Source of the DNA: Limosilactobacillus sp.
GTDB lineage: Bacteria > Bacillota > Bacilli > Lactobacillales > Lactobacillaceae
NCBI RefSeq assembly: GCF_022651205.1
Contig: NZ_JALCQI010000005.1
Coordinates: 1 to 64,000, forward strand
Length of the DNA stretch: 64,000 nucleotides
Reading direction: 5' to 3'
The position numbers and the translations under genes are program-made. The notes below the pieces were generated by a model, which was given only the letters and a program-made list of their open reading frames with translations, was not told the origin of the DNA and did no database searches. Every line of letters begins with the position of its first letter. Position 1 is the stretch's first letter. Shown piece after piece: positions 37,384 to 46,862 of the stretch.

Positions 37384-39636
37384 ATGAAACAAACATTTGA
37401 AATTGCTCCATGGCACGTCGCAACTCATAATTGGGATCCTGAAGATAAGCGTCTTCAAGAATCAATGACGAGTTTGGCTAATGAAAACCTTGGTATGCGT
37501 GGCTTCTTTGAAGAAGGATACTCAGCAGACCACATGCAAGGGGTCTACCTTGGTGGGGTTTGGTTCCCTGACAAGACCCGTGTTGGTTGGTGGAAGAATG
37601 GTTATCCTAAGTACTTTGGTAAGATGATCAACGCTGTTAACTTCATGAAGTTAATCATCAAAGTTAACGGTGAACAACTTGACCTTGCTAAGCAAGCACC
37701 AAAGGACTTTAAGCTTGACCTTGATATGAAGCGTGGTGTTCTTACCCGTGAATTCACTGTTGAAATCGGTGGAACTGAAATGTCATTCCACTTTGAACGG
37801 TTTGTATCTGCTGTTCAAAAGGAATTAGTTGGTCAACGTCTTCATGTTAAGAACGAAGGAAGCAACGATGCTAAGATTGAAATTACTAGCATGATTGATG
37901 CTGATGTTTACAATGAAGATGCTAACTATGATGAACAATTCTGGTTGGTTTTGAACAAGAGTGCTAATGGCGAACATGCTGAATTAACTTCTGAAACCAA
38001 GAAGAATGATTTTGGTACTCCACAATTCACTGTTGGTATGAAGACCACAACAAAGACTGACCTTGATCACGCTGGTGACGGAACGGACGAAAAGGATGCA
38101 TACAACACCTTTGCCGGAATAGTTGCTGCTGGTAAGGAAATCAACTTTGAAAAGCGGACAGTTGTTGTAACTTCACGTGACTTTGATTCCCAAGAAGCAA
38201 TCGAAAAGCATCTTGATGAATTAACCGCTAAGTTTGATGACCAAAGCTTTGATGATATCCTTGATCCTCATGTTCAAGAATGGGAAGATCGTTGGGCTAA
38301 GTCCGATGTTGAAATTGATGGTGATGAGGGAGCACAACAAGGGATTCGTTTTAACCTCTTCCAACTCTTCTCTACTTACTATGGCAAGGATTACCGTCTT
38401 AACATCAGTCCAAAAGGATTTACTGGTGAAAAGTACGGTGGTGCTACTTACTGGGATACTGAAGCTTACTGTATTCCCGTTTACCTTGGTGTTGCCAACC
38501 CAGAAATTGCCCGGAACTTGTTAATGTACCGTTACAAGCAATTGGATGGTGCTTACATTAACGCTAAGCAACAAGATCTTGATGGTGCATTGTTCCCAAT
38601 GGTTACATTTAACGGGATCGAATGTCACAACGAATGGGAAATTACCTTTGAAGAAATTCACCGTAACGGGGATATTGCCTACGCTATCTACCTCTACACG
38701 AAGTACACTGGCGACAAGTCATACGTTCTTCATGAAGGTGCAAAGGTTCTTACCGAAATTTCTCGTTTCTGGGCCGACCGGGTTCACTACTCACAAAACA
38801 AGAACAAGTACATGCTTCACGCTGTAACTGGTCCTGATGAATATGACAACAACGTTAACAACGACTGGTACACTAACTTGCTTTGCCGTTGGACTCTTCA
38901 ATACACCCTTGAAATTCTCAAGGAAGTTGATCCAGAAGTTGCTAAGAAGCTTAACGTTTCCGAGGATGAAAAGCGTCGTTGGAAGGGAATCGCAGATAAC
39001 ATGTACCTTCCATACGATAAGGAACGTGATATTTTCCCAGAAAACGATGGTTACATGGATAAGGACTTAACACCGGTTTCTGAAATTCCAAGTGATCAAT
39101 TACCACTTAACCAACACTGGTCATGGGACCGGATCCTTCGTTCACCATACGTAAAGCAAGGTGACGTTATCCAAGGACTTTGGGACTTCATTGATGACTT
39201 TACTAAGGAACAAAAGAAGAACAACTTTGACTTCTACGAACAATACACTGTTCATGAATCAAGTCTTTCTGCTTCTGTTTACTCAATTATCGCTGCTGAT
39301 ATTGGTTATGAAGATAAGGCCGTTGAATTATATGAACGTTCAGCACGTCTTGACCTTGACAATTACAACAACGATACTTCAGATGGTTTACACATTACCT
39401 CAATGACTGGTTCATGGCTTGATATCGTTCAAGGATTCGCTGGTATGCGTGTACGTAATGGTGAATTACACTATGCTCCATTCCTTCCTAAGAAGTGGAA
39501 CTCATACCAATTCCGTCAAATGTTCCGTGGTCGGATCTTGAAGGTTAAGGTTGATAAGAACGGTACTAAGATTGACTTGGTATCAGGTGACCCAATTACC
39601 ATTGATCTTGACGGTAAGAAACTTGAATTAAAGTAA
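37384..39636 (+). CDS. mapA: Maltose phosphorylase (glycoside hydrolase family 65)
   Basis: 750 residues, normal for GH65. The N-terminal beta-sandwich is followed by the (alpha/alpha)6 barrel. The catalytic acid Glu is in VTGPDEYDNNVNNDWYTN, and the phosphate-binding region HHSSL-like reads TVHESSLSASVYS. The reaction converts maltose and phosphate to glucose and beta-glucose 1-phosphate. It lies between the transporter and beta-phosphoglucomutase genes, the standard operon. Trehalose or kojibiose phosphorylase are alternatives, but context favours maltose. Codon use is that of a highly expressed gene. It starts at ATG 37384 behind AAGGAAGGAA. Confidence 0.95.
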   Translation: MKQTFEIAPWHVATHNWDPEDKRLQESMTSLANENLGMRGFFEEGYSADHMQGVYLGGVWFPDKTRVGWWKNGYPKYFGKMINAVNFMKLIIKVNGEQLDLAKQAPKDFKLDLDMKRGVLTREFTVEIGGTEMSFHFERFVSAVQKELVGQRLHVKNEGSNDAKIEITSMIDADVYNEDANYDEQFWLVLNKSANGEHAELTSETKKNDFGTPQFTVGMKTTTKTDLDHAGDGTDEKDAYNTFAGIVAAGKEINFEKRTVVVTSRDFDSQEAIEKHLDELTAKFDDQSFDDILDPHVQEWEDRWAKSDVEIDGDEGAQQGIRFNLFQLFSTYYGKDYRLNISPKGFTGEKYGGATYWDTEAYCIPVYLGVANPEIARNLLMYRYKQLDGAYINAKQQDLDGALFPMVTFNGIECHNEWEITFEEIHRNGDIAYAIYLYTKYTGDKSYVLHEGAKVLTEISRFWADRVHYSQNKNKYMLHAVTGPDEYDNNVNNDWYTNLLCRWTLQYTLEILKEVDPEVAKKLNVSEDEKRRWKGIADNMYLPYDKERDIFPENDGYMDKDLTPVSEIPSDQLPLNQHWSWDRILRSPYVKQGDVIQGLWDFIDDFTKEQKKNNFDFYEQYTVHESSLSASVYSIIAADIGYEDKAVELYERSARLDLDNYNNDTSDGLHITSMTGSWLDIVQGFAGMRVRNGELHYAPFLPKKWNSYQFRQMFRGRILKVKVDKNGTKIDLVSGDPITIDLDGKKLELK

Positions 39637-39655
39637 TTACTGGAGGCAACCGAGA

Positions 39656-40318
39656 ATGAATTTTGAAGATTTGAAAGGATTTGCTTTTGACCTTGATGGT
39701 GTGATTGCAGATACTGCACGGTTCCATGGACAAGCATGGCATCAGCTTGCTGATAAGGTGGGCACCGAATGGACCCCTGAACTAGCAGATAGTCTAAAGG
39801 GTGTTAGCCGAATGGATTCTCTAGAACTGATCTTAAAAGCTGGTGGTCACGAAAATGACTATACCCAAGAAGAAAAGGTTGCGTTGGCTACTGAAAAGAA
39901 TGACAACTACATTAAGTTAGTTGAAACTTTAACTCCAGCCGACATTTTACCTGGAATGAAAGACTTCTTGGATGAATTAAAAGCTCACAAATACCACATT
40001 GTTTTAGCTTCTGCATCCAAAAATGCCCCAAAGGTTTTGAAGTACTTACAAATTACCGATTACTTTGAAGGAATTGTCGATCCCGCAAAGCTAACTCATG
40101 GTAAGCCAGATCCAGAAATTTACAGTGAAGCAGCAAAGTTAATGAACTTGCCTGCTAATCAAGTTGCTGGTCTGGAAGATGCCCAAGCAGGGATCGAATC
40201 AATTAACCGTGCTGGCGAATTATCAATTGGTTTCGGTGCAGACTTAAAGGATGCTGACGTTAAGTTTGACCAAACTGGTGATGTTTCACTAGCAGCAATT
40301 AAGGCACAAATGAACTAA
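39656..40318 (+). CDS. pgmB: Beta-phosphoglucomutase
   Basis: 220 residues. All HAD motifs are present: FDLDGVIADTARFHGQAW with both Asp residues, SASKN, HGKPDPEIY and GLEDAQAGIESI. The cap residues KGVSRMDSLELIL fit substrate selection. It converts beta-glucose 1-phosphate from maltose phosphorylase to glucose 6-phosphate. It starts at ATG 39656, 19 nt after mapA, behind TGGAGGC. It serves as the intact comparator for the pseudoenzyme at 961-1605. Confidence 0.97.
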   Translation: MNFEDLKGFAFDLDGVIADTARFHGQAWHQLADKVGTEWTPELADSLKGVSRMDSLELILKAGGHENDYTQEEKVALATEKNDNYIKLVETLTPADILPGMKDFLDELKAHKYHIVLASASKNAPKVLKYLQITDYFEGIVDPAKLTHGKPDPEIYSEAAKLMNLPANQVAGLEDAQAGIESINRAGELSIGFGADLKDADVKFDQTGDVSLAAIKAQMN

Positions 40319-40427
40319 CATTAAACTCTCTATCAATAAATAATATAAATTAGTTCGGTTACATGATTGGGAATAAAGGCGGATGTTACAGAATCTGTCT
40401 TTACTAAAATGAATATTACTGTAAAAA

Positions 40428-40468
40428 GGGACGATATACTCTTAAACAGGAGTGCATCGTCTCTTTTT
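40428..40468 (+). terminator. Terminator of the maltose operon
   Basis: Stem GGGACGAT..ACTC / GAGT..ATCGTCTC with one 2-nt internal mismatch and an 8-nt loop, then five T. Confidence 0.8.
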
Positions 40469-40558
40469 AGTTATATATAATTTGACATTTTGGATGTTTA
40501 AAAATTACCATAAAAGAGAAAAGACTATATAATAGTAAGTGATAAGGAAGTGGACAAA

Positions 40559-41425
40559 TTGATCGAATTAACAAATATTAATTCAAAATTGAATTTAAAT
40601 AATGGCACCCAAATTCCGTGTGTTGGTTATGGGACTTTCCGAACCCCAGCAGATGTTGCTGAAAAGGCAGTGGCAGATGCAATTAAGGTTGGCTACCGTC
40701 ACATTGATACCGCGGCTGTATATGGTAATGAAGAGGCGGTTGGTAAAGGAATTAAGGATTCTGGAATTGACCGGAAGGATCTCTTTGTCACCAGTAAGTT
40801 GTGGAACGATAATCGGGGTTATGAATCTACAAAGAAGGCTTTCCAAGAAACGTTGGATCGTCTTCAAATGGACTACCTTGACTTATACCTGATTCACTGG
40901 CCAGCAAACCAAAAGCAATTTGGGACTGAAGCAAGTAAGATTAACGCTGAAACCTGGCGGGCAATGGAAGATTTGTACAACGAAGGTAAGATTAAGGCAA
41001 TTGGTTTGAGTAACTTTATGCCTCACCATATCGTTGACCTAATGAAGACGGCAAAGGTTGCGCCGGCTGTTGACCAAATTGAGGTTCACCCCGGTTGGCC
41101 ACATACAGAACAGGTTAAATATCTTCAGGCTCATAATATTCTTGTAGAAGCTTGGGCACCACTTGGCGGTCAAGGAGCCAAGGTAATGACAAATCCGACA
41201 ATTCTTCAGATTGCGGATAAGCATAATAAGACCGCTGCGCAAGTTTGCTTACGGTGGATCATTCAGCAAGGAATTGTTCCACTACCAAAATCAGTTCACG
41301 AAAACCGGATGGTTCAAAATAAGGACATCTTTGACTTTACGTTGACTGATGACGAAATGAAGAAGATCAGCCTTTTGACAAACCTTGGTGGTCAATGTGC
41401 TGATCCGGACGATGTAGACTACTAA
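40559..41425 (+). CDS. Aldo/keto reductase
   Basis: About 288 residues of the AKR5-like prokaryotic branch. The catalytic tetrad is visible: Asp in HIDTAAVYGNEEAVG, Tyr in the same motif, Lys in VTSKLW and His in LIHWP. NADPH-binding residues lie in PKSVHENRM. I favour TTG 40559, because AAGGAAG lies about 9 nt upstream; an in-frame GTG at 40550 abuts that site. Typical substrates are methylglyoxal, diketogluconate and other carbonyls. It is monocistronic between two terminators. Confidence 0.88.
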   Translation: MIELTNINSKLNLNNGTQIPCVGYGTFRTPADVAEKAVADAIKVGYRHIDTAAVYGNEEAVGKGIKDSGIDRKDLFVTSKLWNDNRGYESTKKAFQETLDRLQMDYLDLYLIHWPANQKQFGTEASKINAETWRAMEDLYNEGKIKAIGLSNFMPHHIVDLMKTAKVAPAVDQIEVHPGWPHTEQVKYLQAHNILVEAWAPLGGQGAKVMTNPTILQIADKHNKTAAQVCLRWIIQQGIVPLPKSVHENRMVQNKDIFDFTLTDDEMKKISLLTNLGGQCADPDDVDY

Positions 41426-41435
41426 TTTAATAAGT

Positions 41436-41468
41436 GATCCTCAATGTTAAAGTTGAGGATTATTTTTT
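41436..41468 (+). terminator. Terminator after the aldo/keto reductase gene
   Basis: Stem ATCCTCAA / TTGAGGAT with an 8-nt loop, followed by TATTTTTT. Confidence 0.9.
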
Positions 41469-41478
41469 ACGTTCTTAT

Positions 41479-41492
41479 CGACCATTTGTTCG
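41479..41492 (+). promoter_or_regulatory. LexA (SOS) box upstream of the Y-family polymerase gene
   Basis: CGACCATTTGTTCG differs at one position from the dyad CGAAC-N4-GTTCG. It lies 11 nt before a TATAAT (41503-41508). The 11 bases CATTTGTTCGA are shared with the addB site. Confidence 0.7.
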
Positions 41493-41535
41493 ATAAAAAT
41501 GCTATAATGATAGAAAATGGAAAAGGAGAGCGTAA

Positions 41536-43065
41536 ATGATGGGCGATCAACAACGAATCTACATGGCGATTGATTTAAAGTCTTTTTATGCATCAGTAGA
41601 GTGTGTTGAACGCCACTTAAATCCATTAAACGCTAACTTGGTGGTTGCTGATAGTTCACGAACAGATAAAACCATTTGCTTAGCTGTTTCCCCAGCCTTA
41701 AAACAGTTCGGCGTTCCTGGTCGACCACGATTATATGAAGTCCATCAGATCGTCGACCGGATTAATCGAGAACGTTCAAAGCACGCTACTTGCCATCATT
41801 TATCAAAGCACGGGTCGATTTATCGAGGAAAAATATTGAAGTCACCTAACTTACGGGTTGATTTCAAGATAGTCCCACCACGAATGCACTTCTACATGGA
41901 AAGAAGTGCGGAAGTGTACGGGATTTACTTACGCTTTATCAAGCCAGAGAACATCCATGTTTATTCGATTGATGAGGTAATGATGGATGTTACTGACTAC
42001 ATTATGGAACATCAAGTATCGCCACATACGCTAGCAAAGCAGATTATCCAGCAGATCCAGCTAGAAACGGGGCTTACTGCTACAGCGGGAATCGGGACGA
42101 ACCTCTATCTGGCAAAAGTGGCAATGGATATTGTTGCTAAACGGATTCCTGGTGATCAGGATGGTGTTCGGATTGCCCAACTAAATGAATATCAATATCG
42201 GCGGTACCTTTGGGCGCATCAGCCACTGACCGACTTTTGGCGTATTGGCCGGGGTTACGCGAAGAGGTTGACGAAATTAGGACTGCACACGATGGGTGAT
42301 GTTGCGCGGTGTTCAATCGGTAAGCTGTCTGATCCAATGAATGAAGAGGTTCTTTATCATGAGTTTGGTAAGAACGCAGAGCTTCTCATTGACCATGCCT
42401 GGGGCCACGAGACGGCGACTATTGCTGATATTAAAAACTACCATTCAGAAGAACACGGGATTTATTCCAGTCAGGTTTTAATGAAGCCGTATAAGTATCG
42501 GGAAGGGTTAGCCGCTGCGCAAGGAATGGTTGATTCGGTTGCCTTAACGATGGTGAAGCGCCATGTCGTTAGTGCTAATTTTGGAATTGTTGTCCAATAC
42601 GATCCACAGAGCCTTCAATATGCCCCTAATTATCAAGGACCGGTAGTTGAGGATTTTTATGGACGGCGGACAGCCAAACCGAGTCACGCTCATCAAAAGT
42701 TAGAACTTCCTACGGCCTCAGGCTCAGAGTTAAGAAGGGTTTACAAAAATTTATATGAGCGATGCGTTAACCCTAACTTGCTAGTAAGGAAAATAACGTT
42801 GATTTCAACTCAAATGATTGATGAGGATGTTGCTGCTAAGATGACTCACTTTAAGCAGATTAACCTTTTTGAAGATCCACAAAGAGAGATTAAACAAGAG
42901 CAAGTTGCAGCAAACAAACGCCAGCGTGACCAAAAGTTACAAGCAACAATTCTTAAACTTCAACAAAAGTTAGGCGATAAGAATGTGATCCTTCACTTGG
43001 GGGACCTAAAAAAGGGATCGACAACCAAGGAACGAAATGATCAGATCGGGGGTCACCGAGCATAG
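41536..43065 (+). CDS. Y-family DNA polymerase (UmuC/UvrX-like)
   Basis: 509 residues, longer than DinB and typical of the Firmicute UvrX/UmuC branch. The catalytic acidic residues lie in MAIDLKSFYASVECVE and YSIDEVMMDVTDY. The helix-hairpin-helix of the thumb and a little-finger domain follow, then a charged C-terminal tail. It performs error-prone lesion bypass. It starts at ATG 41536 behind AAGGAGA and overlaps functionally with the YolD-like gene 2 nt after it. A LexA box precedes it, as expected for an SOS gene. Confidence 0.93.
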   Translation: MMGDQQRIYMAIDLKSFYASVECVERHLNPLNANLVVADSSRTDKTICLAVSPALKQFGVPGRPRLYEVHQIVDRINRERSKHATCHHLSKHGSIYRGKILKSPNLRVDFKIVPPRMHFYMERSAEVYGIYLRFIKPENIHVYSIDEVMMDVTDYIMEHQVSPHTLAKQIIQQIQLETGLTATAGIGTNLYLAKVAMDIVAKRIPGDQDGVRIAQLNEYQYRRYLWAHQPLTDFWRIGRGYAKRLTKLGLHTMGDVARCSIGKLSDPMNEEVLYHEFGKNAELLIDHAWGHETATIADIKNYHSEEHGIYSSQVLMKPYKYREGLAAAQGMVDSVALTMVKRHVVSANFGIVVQYDPQSLQYAPNYQGPVVEDFYGRRTAKPSHAHQKLELPTASGSELRRVYKNLYERCVNPNLLVRKITLISTQMIDEDVAAKMTHFKQINLFEDPQREIKQEQVAANKRQRDQKLQATILKLQQKLGDKNVILHLGDLKKGSTTKERNDQIGGHRA

Positions 43066-43067
43066 TT

Positions 43068-43487
43068 ATGGATGAAAAAGAAATCATTGAACGGGAACTA
43101 TTTAGTGATACTTCTCAATATAATGACATTATTAAGCGCCCCTATCAGCAATCCAAGGGACACATGCCAATGATGAAGGAAGATCGTGCAGGTCAGTTTT
43201 CACCATTTGCGGCATTAACCGGCTTCGGGAGCTTGATTCAGAAGAAAGCAGAGATATATGCCCATAAGAAGTACCTTTCGGCAGATGAGGAGCGGACCAT
43301 CTTTAACAAGCTTCAATTAGCCGTAAGATCAAAGCAACCAGTTACTATAAACTACTTTAATGACACGGTTGGTTATTATGAGGAATTTCATGATCAGGTT
43401 TCAAAAATTAAACCTGAACGCGGCCGGGTCTTTTTTAATGATCATTCATCAGTTGTAATTGCAAATATTAAGCAGGTTCGGGAATAA
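43068..43487 (+). CDS. YolD-like protein
   Basis: 139 residues. The segment MMKEDRAGQFSPFAALTGF followed by GSLIQKK is the YolD signature, and the C-terminal beta-rich half (QPVTINYFN.TVGYYEEFHDQV) fits the same family. YolD-like genes pair with UvrX/UmuC-type polymerases in Bacilli and their phages, exactly as here with a 2-nt gap. A role as polymerase accessory or regulator is likely but not established. It starts at ATG 43068. Confidence 0.82.
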   Translation: MDEKEIIERELFSDTSQYNDIIKRPYQQSKGHMPMMKEDRAGQFSPFAALTGFGSLIQKKAEIYAHKKYLSADEERTIFNKLQLAVRSKQPVTINYFNDTVGYYEEFHDQVSKIKPERGRVFFNDHSSVVIANIKQVRE

Positions 43488-43536
43488 TTAGAGCTGTATA
43501 ATAAGAAAAGAATTAATAGACGACGGGGGCGTAACT

Positions 43537-45324
43537 TTGAGGGCAATTTGGCATAGTCTTTGTCAATATTCAAAGAATTTTTGGCAACATTGGGTATCAT
43601 TCATTATTTTATTTGTGGGGATGGATCTCGTTAATCAGTTGATCTTTATCCCACTTTTTCGGTTAGTAACAACATATATTCTTCAAGCTGGTGGGATCCC
43701 GTTTATTTCCTACCAGAATATTAAAATATTGGTTACTCAGCATACCTTAGTGGTTGTTGGGTTATTAATTGAATTAATTCTTCTGTTACTGGTCATTTAT
43801 TGGCAGTTTGCAATTTTATTGCTGGGTCTCCGTCTTATTTTAAGCAATCAAATGAGCTTCAGGCGGCTAATGAAAGAATCCTGGCTAGCAATGCAAAATA
43901 TTCGTCCAGGTTCGCTACCGTTAATGTTACTTTACTTTGTGTTGGTTATTCCGTTTGTTGATCTAGTGTTTCGGACACCATTATTATCTAAGGTTCAAAT
44001 CCCGGAATTTATTCTTGATTTTATGACCCGGAATAACACATTATTAGTGATTCTAATTGCTTTTTACGTTATCACCACGATCCTGGGAGTGCGGTTAATT
44101 TTGACGTTACCGTTGATGATCTATCAAGGACGGCGAACCCGTGATGCTTTAGTAACAAGTTGGCACCTTACCAGTGGGTTAAAATGGTGGCAATACGTAA
44201 AGAAACTGATTGTGCTAGGAATTATTGCGGCTGTTGGATTAACATGCTTTTATTTGTTGATCTATGGTTTACAAACACTGCTGGACTTATTTCCCGGGAA
44301 ATTGGCTTTTGCTTCAGCGATTTTTAACCTAACCTTGGTTCAAGGGATTAGTGAGTTGTTAACGGTCTGGGCCGGCATTGTTGCTTTACAGGTTGTGATC
44401 TCTGTAGTAGATGATTTCTCTAATCAAGAAAAGACGAGAAAAAAGGCCAGTTGGTTAGGCTGGACGACCTTTGGAGTATTACTTGTGCTCCTTGGTGGCT
44501 TGGTAGTAGTTAATAATTATTATTACCTTAAGGGAAGCGGCCTGACACGACCAATTACGATCTCACACCGTGGCGTTGCTGAGGAAAATGGTGTCCAGAA
44601 CACAATTCCCGCAATGGAACGGACCCATCGGCTTCACCCAGATTATATTGAAATGGATGTTCACGAGACGAAGGATCATAAATTCGTCGTCCTCCATGAT
44701 GAAAACCTCAAGAAGCTAACCGGGGTTAATAAGACCCCTCATGAACTCACGCTAGCCCAGTTAACTAAATTAACGGCGCGAGAGAATGGTCATCACGCTA
44801 AACTTGCAAGCTTAGATCAATACCTAAATACAGCAGAACAACTTCATCAAAAATTATTAATTGAAGTTAAAACGACTCCAAATGATTCTAAGGCCATGCT
44901 GAAACGATTTAACCAACAGTATGGTAAACGGATTATTAGGGATCATGATCTCGTTCATTCACTTGATTACCAAGCTGTATCGGGATTGAAGAAATTGAAT
45001 CCTAAATTAAAGGTGCTTTATATCCAACCGTATAACTTCTCTTATCCAAAGAGTGTTGCGGATGGGTATTCAATGGAGTACTCAACATTAAATTTTGAAT
45101 TTATTCAGCAGGCACATCAGCAAAACGACAAGGTTTATTCATGGACTGTTAACGATCCCGAAGTCATGAAACAGATGATGTACGATCACGTCGACGGAAT
45201 TATTACTGATAATTTGGGTGAGTTAAATTCAGCAATTACTGATTACACGGGTTCACAGAGTTATGCCAATCGGATCCTTAACTTTATCTTAGTTGTCCCA
45301 GCTGGTGGTGGACTAGAACCTTAA
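43537..45324 (+). CDS. Glycerophosphodiester phosphodiesterase with N-terminal membrane domain
   Basis: 595 residues. Residues 1 to about 335 contain some eight hydrophobic helices (GDPD membrane domain). The C-terminal catalytic domain begins TISHRGVAEENGVQNT and contains EMDVHETKDHKFVVLHDENL, the metal-binding HRG, Glu-Asn and EMD motifs of GDPD enzymes. It releases glycerol 3-phosphate from glycerophosphodiesters or from teichoic acid or lipid head groups. The start is TTG 43537 behind a weak GGGGGCG site. It is probably alone in its transcript. Confidence 0.9.
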   Translation: MRAIWHSLCQYSKNFWQHWVSFIILFVGMDLVNQLIFIPLFRLVTTYILQAGGIPFISYQNIKILVTQHTLVVVGLLIELILLLLVIYWQFAILLLGLRLILSNQMSFRRLMKESWLAMQNIRPGSLPLMLLYFVLVIPFVDLVFRTPLLSKVQIPEFILDFMTRNNTLLVILIAFYVITTILGVRLILTLPLMIYQGRRTRDALVTSWHLTSGLKWWQYVKKLIVLGIIAAVGLTCFYLLIYGLQTLLDLFPGKLAFASAIFNLTLVQGISELLTVWAGIVALQVVISVVDDFSNQEKTRKKASWLGWTTFGVLLVLLGGLVVVNNYYYLKGSGLTRPITISHRGVAEENGVQNTIPAMERTHRLHPDYIEMDVHETKDHKFVVLHDENLKKLTGVNKTPHELTLAQLTKLTARENGHHAKLASLDQYLNTAEQLHQKLLIEVKTTPNDSKAMLKRFNQQYGKRIIRDHDLVHSLDYQAVSGLKKLNPKLKVLYIQPYNFSYPKSVADGYSMEYSTLNFEFIQQAHQQNDKVYSWTVNDPEVMKQMMYDHVDGIITDNLGELNSAITDYTGSQSYANRILNFILVVPAGGGLEP

Positions 45325-45565
45325 TTATGGTAAAATTGACCAAACTTAACTGGAAGTTGGTGAAATAAGAGTGAAGGGACTATGTGATAAGGCATTTGTA
45401 ATTATCGATGCCTGCGTAACCGCTCTAATGGAATTAATTTTTAGTACCCTGTAGTAGGCTATTAAAGAAACGGATATTACTAAAGAATCACCATAAAAAT
45501 TGTTATAATAAAATGTGTTGAAGCAGAAGTAACTGCTGAAAGATATTGATAAGGAGTGGCGATTA

Positions 45566-46174
45566 ATGTCAATCTATGGTCCTTATGAAGAAACATTAAA
45601 TGAGATCCTCCTTGATGTAGAGGACAGGATTAAGCAACTAAACCGACGAGAACTTGATAAACACCAGCCAAAGCTGTATGAGCATTTAATTGGTCGGGTT
45701 AAAACGCCATCGAGTATGGAAGAAAAGTGTCAAAGGAAGAATTATCCATTAACAACCGAATCAGCATTACGTCGGTGTCGTGATGCTGTTGGAATCCGAA
45801 TTGTTTGTAACTTTATTAGTGATATTGATCGGTGCTTGGATGTTCTTCGAAATGCTGAATGGTGTTCAGTGGTTAAGGAGAAAGACTATATTACAAAATC
45901 AAAGCCTAATGGTTACCGGAGCTATCACTTGATTTTGGACGTGGTGGAAAACTATCGGGACATTGGTGGAAACAACCCCGGACACTTTTTTGTGGAAATT
46001 CAACTACGGACAATTGCGATGGATTCCTGGGCGAGTTTAGAACATGAGATTAAGTATAAGCATCACGTTAAGAATCCAGAACGGATTGGTCGTGAGTTAA
46101 AACGTTGCGCAGATCAGTTAGCTTCATGTGATATTCAGATGGAAACAATTCGGCAGTTAATTCGAGAAGATTAG
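45566..46174 (+). CDS. Small alarmone synthetase (RelA/SpoT synthetase domain only)
   Basis: 202 residues, with only the nucleotidyltransferase domain and no hydrolase, TGS or ACT parts. Synthetase motifs are DAVGIRIVCNF, KPNGYRSYHLIL, VEIQLRTIAMDSWASLEHEIKYK. It makes (p)ppGpp from GTP or GDP and ATP in the cytoplasm. Whether it is RelQ or RelP type cannot be settled here. It starts at ATG 45566 behind AAGGAGTGG, and a TG-T-TATAAT extended -10 lies at 45501-45509. The following response regulator begins 14 nt later, so alarmone synthesis and the two-component system share a transcript. The rest of 45325-45500 holds only a weak AGGCA/TGCCT hairpin. Confidence 0.9.
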   Translation: MSIYGPYEETLNEILLDVEDRIKQLNRRELDKHQPKLYEHLIGRVKTPSSMEEKCQRKNYPLTTESALRRCRDAVGIRIVCNFISDIDRCLDVLRNAEWCSVVKEKDYITKSKPNGYRSYHLILDVVENYRDIGGNNPGHFFVEIQLRTIAMDSWASLEHEIKYKHHVKNPERIGRELKRCADQLASCDIQMETIRQLIRED

Positions 46175-46187
46175 GTGGTAATTAATT

Positions 46188-46856
46188 ATGAGAATTTTAC
46201 TTGCTGAGGACGAGGAACAACTAGCTCGAGTGTTAAAGATGGCGATGGAACAAAACAATTATCAAGTTGATGCTGTTGATAATGGTCAAAAAGCAGTTGA
46301 ACTATCGCAGAAGAATGCTTATGACGTAATTATTTTAGATATTATGATGCCGGTAAAGAACGGGATTGAAGCGTTAAAGGAAATTCGTGCTCGTGGTGAC
46401 CGGACTTACGTTATGATGTTGACCGCAATGGCCGAAGAAGATGACCGAGTTAACGGGTTAGATTCGGGAGCCGATGACTACCTGACGAAGCCGTTTTCAC
46501 TCAAAGAACTATTAGCCCGATTGCGATCATTGGAGCGACGAGCTACTCAATACAATGGCGATGATCTAAAGTTCGCTGATCTCCACCTGGATAGTAATGA
46601 ACAGGTTTTAGAAAGCGATAATTCAATTAGCCTTTCACGAGAAGAGACCCGGATGCTGGAATACTTCATCTTGAATGCTGGGAAAGAACTAACGGCAGAA
46701 GACTTACTTAACCATGTTTGGAATGCTAGTGATGAGGAAGCTGACACAGAAGAAGTATGGATTAACATTGCCTATCTTCGCCAAAAGCTCCAGTCGATCC
46801 AGTCGGACGTCAAGATTCTTGGTGAAAAGGGCGGTCCGTACATCTTGAAAGGTTGA
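46188..46856 (+). CDS. OmpR-family response regulator
   Basis: 222 residues. Receiver domain with acidic pocket AEDEE, phosphoacceptor Asp51 in IILDIMMPVKNG and Lys in LTKPFSLKE; C-terminal winged-helix DNA-binding domain ending KILGEKGGPYILKG. It starts at ATG 46188 behind AGGTGG, 14 nt after the alarmone synthetase gene and 6 nt before its kinase gene. The stimulus and targets are unknown; an adjacent target could be the leader-controlled operon beginning at 48126. Confidence 0.92.
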   Translation: MRILLAEDEEQLARVLKMAMEQNNYQVDAVDNGQKAVELSQKNAYDVIILDIMMPVKNGIEALKEIRARGDRTYVMMLTAMAEEDDRVNGLDSGADDYLTKPFSLKELLARLRSLERRATQYNGDDLKFADLHLDSNEQVLESDNSISLSREETRMLEYFILNAGKELTAEDLLNHVWNASDEEADTEEVWINIAYLRQKLQSIQSDVKILGEKGGPYILKG

Positions 46857-46862
46857 TTAATA

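Noticed and set aside
38234..39406. Several open frames of 77-96 codons in a second frame of mapA
   Set aside because: They follow the strong codon bias of the maltose phosphorylase gene and have no ribosome sites.
45360..45470. Structured RNA or riboswitch upstream of the alarmone synthetase
   Set aside because: Only AGGCA/TGCCT and a 5-bp GAGTG/CGCTC pairing can be drawn, with no known motif and no terminator.
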